Below, piece by piece: positions 58,601-64,000 of a stretch of 64,000 nucleotides of DNA. Source of the DNA: Daucus carota subsp. sativus (taxonomy: Eukaryota > Streptophyta > Magnoliopsida > Apiales > Apiaceae); assembly GCF_001625215.2 (NCBI RefSeq), contig NC_030386.2:39464796-39528795 (forward strand). Direction: 5' to 3'. Below the pieces are notes generated by a model, which saw only the letters and a list, made by a program, of their open reading frames with translations, did not search any database and was not told the origin of the DNA. Position 1 is the first letter of the stretch; every line of letters begins with the position of its first letter. A program made the translations under genes and the position numbers.

Positions 58601-60916
58601 AGTGTGTCCAGAGATGTTACTTTTCATGAGCAACACTTTCCTTATCATTTACAGTCAGAGAGTCAAGGACCACAGTTTAAATTTTTTCTTCCTATAACAA
58701 CTGAGCAGACTGTATTTGATTTTTATGATATACCTGAGGTATTTTATCAGAATACTACAGATGGCCACACTGATTTTGCAGAAGATCATCCTTATTCTAC
58801 AGATGCTTCTAGCTCTTCTGAAAGTTCAGGTCCTTCTTCTACTTCTTATGAACCTGGTCCATCTACTAGGAAAAGTACAAGAACTTCAAAGGCTCCATCA
58901 TTCTTGCAAGATTACATATGTAGTCACAGTCAGCTAAATTTTAGAGAAAATGAGCATTGGTGCAATCTGATCTCTTCTTCCTATTTGTCTCCAACTCATC
59001 ATGCCTTCTTGGCACATACTGAGTCCTTAATAGAGCCCAAAAATTATGCAGAAGCTTGTAAGGATGTTAGATGGGTTGAAGCTATGCAGAAGGAATTAAA
59101 AGCTTTGCAAGACAATCATACTTGGGATCTTGTTCCACTGCCTAAAGGGAAGAAAGCAATAGGCTGCAGATGGGTTTTTAAAATCAAACTCAAGGCAGAT
59201 GGTTCTGTGGAAAGATTCAAAGCTAGGCTAGTAGCTAAGGGTTACAATCAACAATGGGGAGTTGATTATCAAGAGACTTTTTCACCTGTCATAAAGATGA
59301 CTACAGTAAGATGTTTACTAGCTTTGGCTGCTCACAAACATTGGAAACTTCACCAACTAGATATCAACAATGCTTTCTTACATGGTGATTTGTTTGAAGA
59401 GGTGTATATGATGGCTCCAGAAGGGTATGACAATCCTCATAATTTTGTTTGTCAGCTTGTCAAATCTCTGTATGGGTTAAAGCAAGCCTCAAGACAGTGG
59501 AATGCTAAGTTACAAGCAGAACTGCAATTAAGGGGGTACACACAGTCCAAAAATGACTATTCACTCTTCATTAAGAGGAATAGCTCACATACAACTATAA
59601 TTGCAGTTTATGTGGATGATATTATTTTGACTGGTGATGATGAGACAGAAATCCAGCTTATCAAGGATCATCTTCATGCTACTTTCAGCATCAAAGATTT
59701 AGGCCAACTCAGTTTCTTTCTGGGAATAGAAATAGGCTATTTAGATTCTGGAATATCAATGTCACAGAAAAAGTTTACAAAGGAGTTGTTGAAAGAAGCC
59801 AAGATAGAGATTGGAAGTCACAAGTCAGTGGTCACACCACTTCCCATTAATCTGAAGTTGACAGCAGAAGAAGGTGAAGTGTTCTCTGATCCAACTATCT
59901 ACAGATCACTTGTGGGAAAACTTAATTTTCTAACTCATACAAGACCAGATTTATCATACACTGTGCAGCACCTTAGTCAATTCCTTCAAAGTCCAAAAGT
60001 TTCACACTATCAGGCTTTACTACATACTCTCAATTATGTAGCTTCTACAGCTGGACAAGGGATTATTCTCAATGCAGAAGACAAATTAACATTACAGGCA
60101 TTTACAGATTCAGACTGGGGAGCATGTCAGGATACAAGGAGGTCTGTTTCAGGCTACATTATGCTGTTAGGCAAATCTCCAATTAGTTGGAAATCGAAGA
60201 AACAAGGAATTGTCTCTAAAAGTTCTGCAGAAGCAGAGTATAGAGCAATGTCTGCAGCAGCATCTGAAATTACCTGGCTGGTTAGATTACTTGAGGAAAT
60301 TGGTTTGGACAAATTGCATCCAGTGACACTTCATTGTGATAATCAAAGCACAATTCATATTGCAAAGAATCCAGTACAGCACGAGCGTACCAAACACATA
60401 GAAATTGATGTGCATTTCACAAGAGACAAGGTACTTGAAGGACTCATTCAGCTAGCCTACTTGCCCACTAATGCTCAGCTTGCTGATATTTTTACAAAGA
60501 TTTTGCCCTCAGCACATTTTCAAGAATTACTGACCAAACTAGGAATGGCAGAATGCCACTCTAGTTTGAGGGGGGATGTTAAGATACATGACCAGCAAGA
60601 GCATGAAGAGAGTGACAGCTAGCATGCACACGTCAGCAACAGTTTGTTACAAGTCGTTATCATACAGTTAGCTAGTAGCACTACTTGCACGACTTAGTTT
60701 TCTATGCTACATTGTCTATAAATACATCTGCACTGTTATTCATTTCTAGTCAGTAAGAAATAGAGGAAGAATAGCTATAGTTCAGTTTACAGTATGTAGT
60801 CATATCCTAGCTTTATACACAGTGTACATGAGAGATTGTTCATGGCTGATATTCTGTAAACAGTTGATTCTTGTTCTTAATGGAAGATTTCAGTAGTTTT
60901 TCAGTGAATTGTAACA
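55608..60916 (+). mobile_element. Intact Ty1/copia LTR retrotransposon, 5.3 kb
   Basis: The 5' LTR (55608-55947) and 3' LTR (60577-60916) are each 340 bp, start TGTTAAG, end GTAACA, and show no difference by eye. The 5-bp target duplication is TGGTT (55603-55607 and 60917-60921). The primer binding site TGGTATCAGAGC follows the 5' LTR directly (55948), and the polypurine tract GAGGGGGGA precedes the 3' LTR. A TATA-like TCTATAAATAC lies in each LTR. Small size and short LTRs fit an Ale/Retrofit-like lineage, but that is an inference. It interrupts exon 1 of P450-C. Confidence 0.96.
56267..60622 (+). CDS. Copia Gag-Pol polyprotein (1451 aa)
   Basis: A single open frame without breaks carries all functions of a copia element: capsid-like UBN2-type Gag, a CCHC zinc knuckle (CDHCKTPGHTIQRC) near residue 274, aspartic protease (DSGATDHM) near 372, the GAG-pre-integrase motif LWHLRLGHI near 509, an integrase core with D, D (DNGQEF) and E (NGVVERKHRH) near 568, 633 and 667, reverse transcriptase with YVDDIILTG near 1114, and RNase H (DSDWGAC, SSAEAEYRAM) near 1281. 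Gene order protease-integrase-RT-RNase H defines Ty1/copia. The stop codon lies 46 bases inside the 3' LTR, so the last residues are LTR-encoded. No inactivating change was seen. Confidence 0.96.
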   Translation: MATNLIADPSQNPSSPYYIHPSDNPGMKIVSIQFDGSGYSDWKRSILISLSAKNKIGFVDGSIEKPQLDDVVTCKAWDRCNSMMISWLLGVLDQTIARSVLYFKTAREIWLNLEERYGQSSGTMLYAVQQEMYNLKQGQDSVSAYYTKTKMVWDQLDAIDPLPMSDCTHCTNDVIQKLIKSQEDRRLVDFLMKLNEGFEIIRGNILVMNPLPSISHVYRLLLQEESHKKLYQPSSQSTDEIMAFAANRFRNNFKQGFGSTGNNESKGKFNQYFCDHCKTPGHTIQRCYKIHGYPPHFKTDKDKRMAANANLIPGDTSDFIENSGQKDEGFTATQYSQLLKLLGKENFLMDGPKAANVAGKFCLASMTHSWIVDSGATDHMCSEISLFRHCTDVIGPANYITIPNGKQVLVTQMGDVQIHDNLVLKDVLYVPDFKFNLVSIPKICKDLHCTVSFTDNQCFLQSKSMSPQLLGEMKGGLYYLAVSEHLKEKSADCMVATTKAQDDQNKIKLWHLRLGHIPVSMLHHVKSVFNKPCTLDNICQVCPVAKQARKSFTHSSVKTTKVFSLLHMDIWGPYKEPTHNNCRFFLTIVDDFTRMTWVFLMQFKSEVVNIFKAFVAHVENKYTAHIQTIRTDNGQEFCGGAMQEYFLLKGFEHQKSCVYTPQQNGVVERKHRHLLDTARALFFQSKVPIQFWGECVLAATHIINRMPLTVLNNISPYEQFFQESPDLSTMKVFGCLCFVSNHDPHKSKFDARANPHIFIGYPAGQKGYKVLDLKSLQISVSRDVTFHEQHFPYHLQSESQGPQFKFFLPITTEQTVFDFYDIPEVFYQNTTDGHTDFAEDHPYSTDASSSSESSGPSSTSYEPGPSTRKSTRTSKAPSFLQDYICSHSQLNFRENEHWCNLISSSYLSPTHHAFLAHTESLIEPKNYAEACKDVRWVEAMQKELKALQDNHTWDLVPLPKGKKAIGCRWVFKIKLKADGSVERFKARLVAKGYNQQWGVDYQETFSPVIKMTTVRCLLALAAHKHWKLHQLDINNAFLHGDLFEEVYMMAPEGYDNPHNFVCQLVKSLYGLKQASRQWNAKLQAELQLRGYTQSKNDYSLFIKRNSSHTTIIAVYVDDIILTGDDETEIQLIKDHLHATFSIKDLGQLSFFLGIEIGYLDSGISMSQKKFTKELLKEAKIEIGSHKSVVTPLPINLKLTAEEGEVFSDPTIYRSLVGKLNFLTHTRPDLSYTVQHLSQFLQSPKVSHYQALLHTLNYVASTAGQGIILNAEDKLTLQAFTDSDWGACQDTRRSVSGYIMLLGKSPISWKSKKQGIVSKSSAEAEYRAMSAAASEITWLVRLLEEIGLDKLHPVTLHCDNQSTIHIAKNPVQHERTKHIEIDVHFTRDKVLEGLIQLAYLPTNAQLADIFTKILPSAHFQELLTKLGMAECHSSLRGDVKIHDQQEHEESDS

Positions 60917-61557
60917 TGGTTCGACACCACGGCCGCAGGCAACCACCCGGGCCAACAGGTCTACCGGTCATCGGTCACCTCCACATGCTAGGAAAACTCC
61001 CTCACCGCAGCCTCTACAAGTTGTCACAAAAATACGGTCCCATAATGTTGATCCGCCTCGGATCTGTTCCCACAATTATAGTGTCCTCGCCATCGGCTGC
61101 TGAGCTCTTTCTCAGGACTCACGACACGGTTTTCGCTAGCAGGCCTAATTCCCAGGCCTATGGCAGCAAAGGGATGGCATTCGCGAAGTATGGTTCGTAC
61201 TGGCGCAGCGTGAGAAAGTTTTGCACAATGGAGCTTCTTAGTGTGGCGAAAATTGATTCGATGGCCAGGCTGAGAAGGGAGGAGCTGGGCTTGCTGGTGC
61301 AGTCCCTCAAAGTTGCGGCCAGGACGCGTGAGGTTGTCGATTTTAGCGAGAAGGTGGCGCGTCTGATAGAAGACATGACTTGCCGAATGTTGTTTGGGAA
61401 GAGCAGAGATGAGCGGTTTGACTTGAGTAAGATCATACATGAGCTGGCAGAGATTGCTGGAGCCTTCAATGTTGCGGATTATGTCCCATTTTTAGGGGCA
61501 TTTGATCTCCAGGTATCAATAACTGTAAAACTATACTTTTCTATTTATCGACGGGTA

Positions 61558-61796
61558 CTTAGGGGCGGTCTGGGTGAGCTTAAAATAAGTGTTTATTGCT
61601 TAGAGTAAAAAAGTGAAGTAGAAGTTAGAAGCAAGTTAAAACTTATAAGTGATAAAAGTGTTTGGGAAATAAGTAGAAGCCAAGTAATCGTAGGTTTTTT
61701 TAAGTACTTCTTGACTTTTTACACAAACGGTACAAATAAGTGCTTCTAAATTATAATTCAGAAGCCGGGCTTATAAGTCTTTGCCAAACACCCACT
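61558..61796. mobile_element. hAT-like MITE in the P450-C intron
   Basis: It is orthologous in position and sequence to the element in the P450-B intron (GTGTTTGGGAAATAAGTAGAA, CCAAACACCC at the right end). It has small deletions relative to B, for instance after AAGTAGAAGCC. Confidence 0.6.
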
Positions 61797-62673
61797 TAAT
61801 TATCAGAGACCCTGATCTTTAAATCTTTAATGTAATTGTTGTTATCAGGGATTAACTCGACGTTCCAGAGTTACTGCTAAGGCATTTGATAAAATCCTGG
61901 AAACGATCATCGATGATCATGAAGAAAAAGCTAGAAATGACGATACAAAGCTTGATAGGGATTTTGTTGATGTCATGCTAGCTTTGAAGAACAATCCTAC
62001 AGGTACTCACCAGCAATTAGCGGAGACCATTGACCGATCAATCACCAAAGCAATTATCCTGGACATGATTTTCGGAGCCATCGATACCTCCCAAACTGCG
62101 ATTGAATGGATCATGTCAGAACTCATCCGACATCCAAGAGTGATGAAACGACTTCAAGAAGAAATTAGTATCGTAGTAGATTGCGAACTTGTGGAAGAAT
62201 CACATCTGGAAAAACTTGATTACCTAGACATGGTGGTCAAGGAAACCTTCAGACTCCATCCAGTGGCACCACTGTTAGTTCCTCATGAGTCAATGGAGGA
62301 CATTGTGATAGATGGATATTACATAGAGAAGAATTCGCGTCTAATTATTAACAATTGGGGAATAGGACGAGATCCAAGGATTTGGTCTGAAAATGTGGAA
62401 GAATTCATTCCTGAGAGATTTGCGGGTACTGACATAGATCTCCGGGGGAAAAGTTTTCAGCTTATACCATTTGGTTCAGGCCGGAGAGGCTGTCCAGGTA
62501 TACACTTGGGACTAATAAACATCAAATTGGTGGTTGCTCAGTTAGTACACAGCTTCGATTGGGAGCTACCTTTGGGGATTTCACCGGACGAGTTAAATAT
62601 GGATGAAGCATTCGGTTTGTCATTGCCAAGGGCAGAGCATCTCCTGGCCATACCCAAATTTAGGAAAAGTTGA

Positions 62674-64000
62674 ATTCCACATTGATGGTGGTATGTGATT
62701 GTCCTGCGTAACTTTAAGCAATATTAGTAGCTACCCTTTCCTCAAGAGTTGTTTTAATAAATTGTTATGCGCAGACTTATATAAACTAGCATTGGCATTG
62801 TAGCCCGTACGTGTGGTTTAGTTGTTACAGTCTTACAGAAGTAGATGAAAAACAGGAGTGCAATATTTGTTGAGTTTTAGTGCGAACTCCTTACTGGCTT
62901 ATCTTGCTTTCTCCCAGAGGCATGAAGCCGCAATTAAACAGATCCAATCCCATCATTTAAGGGGACTAAAATTTAACCAGGGGCCTTTTAAATTATTTGA
63001 CATTAGAAATTTGTTGAGGGTCTTCTATTATACTACATCATATATATGCTTTGCAAGTTTTCTGAACTGTTTTGTACTAAAATATGATAATATCATACAT
63101 TTTCATGAGATTTTAAATATATAATTTATTAATTTGGTGGACTTCTGAAATGTTGGGATCTCAAGCCCATCCTGCTAGACATAAATACACGGCAAGTGAT
63201 CATGTGAACACCGAGAAATTATGCTGCTCAGTGCTCATAATCGATCCTCAATCACAATTTTTTTCAACTCTCTTCCCCACCCCTTGACCAGCTCTCGGAG
63301 ATTTCCTGTGTGTATATTTGAATGTCAGCTGATGGTGATGGAACAACCATTCATCGCATTTTTCAAATATAAACAAATAGTATAAAGTTGACTTTAATTT
63401 ATGATATTTAGCTTGTAATTCGTTATGATTAATAAAATGATTTCACAATTATGGATGGTAAATTTATTTAAAATAATACAATCAATGAGTATATTATTAA
63501 AGATTGAGATCAAATTAGATGATATATGTCACTTTGATTTTTGGATCTTCATCCATTCTACTTTTTGGCATAATTTATGAATATTTATTTATTTTAATTT
63601 CCAAACAAAAATATAAATTTATAGTCGGAATAAACTTTTAAAAATACCCGCTCACTCAATTTCCTCACACAAATTCATCTTTTATTTAATCATATTAAAG
63701 ATATAGAACATCAAAAAAATATTATCATCTTCTTTTATTAATGTAATTAAGAATTAGTTTATCACAATAACCGTGGATAAAATTTCTTGTACATAAGAAT
63801 GAAGTCAAGATGAAAGGGAGTGGTTGATATATCTGTGATATGCATGCGTTTAAATGCGACCTAGGGGAATGAGCAATCATATGTTGAAGTTTCAAATATG
63901 AACAAATAGTAGTAACATTTTAAAGCAAAAATTTGTCTCAGTTTATAAGCATGGCAAAAGTACGAACCGAAGCCGGGACTTATAGAACTTAACAAACCGT
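62674..64000. other. P450-C 3' flank and AT-rich intergenic DNA
   Basis: The first 100 bp matches the 3' UTRs of P450-A and B (CACATTGATGGTGGTATG, AACTTTAAGCAATATTAG). From about 63300 onward the sequence repeats words found before the other P450 copies (GATGGTGATGGAACAACCAT, GCATGCGTTTAAATGC, GGGGAATGAGCAATCATATG), so another repeat unit may lie beyond the window. No gene was seen. Confidence 0.5.

Larger units (their letters stand above)
55527..62673 (+). pseudogene. Cytochrome P450 C, disrupted by a copia insertion
   Basis: This is the third CYP736-like paralogue. Exon 1 is split: 55527-55607 encodes MSPTDFALLIVSAGALWWF and on to RTM-V, then a 5.3-kb retrotransposon intervenes, and exon 1 resumes at 60922-61512. 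Exon 2 is 61849-62673. Without the element the frame would be open, apart from a harmless-looking 15-bp deletion that removes the AEYLS-like stretch seen in A and B. All catalytic motifs (GAIDTSQTAIEW, KETFR, PERF, FGSGRRGCPG) remain, so the gene was probably functional until the insertion. A start in the 3' LTR at 60871 reads in frame into MVRHHGRRQPPGP, so a form lacking the membrane anchor could be made. It shares the B-type intron MITE at 61558-61796. Confidence 0.9.

Overview
This window is plant nuclear DNA from a eudicot: genes are split by AT-rich GT-AG introns, intergenic DNA is full of MITEs, SINEs, Helitrons and LTR elements, and every recognisable protein is of plant type. An asterid, possibly in the Apiaceae, is a low-confidence guess. 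No bacterial features, CRISPR arrays or genuine tRNA/rRNA genes were seen.

Layout. 0-0.7 kb holds the last two coding exons of a calcium-dependent protein kinase. 1.9-18.8 kb is a direct tandem duplication of about 8-9 kb. Each unit carries a short exon-like gene fragment, a large imperfect inverted repeat, and an intact five-coding-exon gene for SGS3, the dsRNA-binding XS-domain partner of RDR6 in siRNA amplification. A third, more diverged SGS3 gene lies inverted at 27.2-21.6 kb, with an RNase T2-like pseudogene between. 28-32 kb is transposon-rich: a non-autonomous Helitron and an RNase H pseudogene split by a hAT-type element. 32.4-34.6 kb encodes a very divergent ATG8-like protein with no C-terminal glycine. 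36.5-40.5 kb encodes an Rxt3-domain (histone deacetylase complex) protein with an 8-nt microexon, preceded by a decayed duplicate of its own promoter and first exon. 42.4-62.7 kb holds three CYP71-clan P450 genes (CYP736-like): A and B are intact, 503 aa each. C is split in exon 1 by a very young Ty1/copia element with an intact 1451-aa polyprotein and indistinguishable 340-bp LTRs. A TRIM element with identical 256-bp LTRs, two SINEs, several Stowaway MITEs and a second Helitron lie between the P450 genes.

The genes do not form one pathway. The common theme is recent local duplication plus transposition: three SGS3 genes, three P450 genes, a duplicated Rxt3 promoter/exon, gene-conversion-like mosaics in the SGS3 and P450 families, and several transposon insertions that can be read as filled versus empty sites between paralogous copies. 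The most unusual single gene is the ATG8-like one. The SGS3 cluster with adjacent hairpin-forming repeats is the most interesting locus for RNA silencing.
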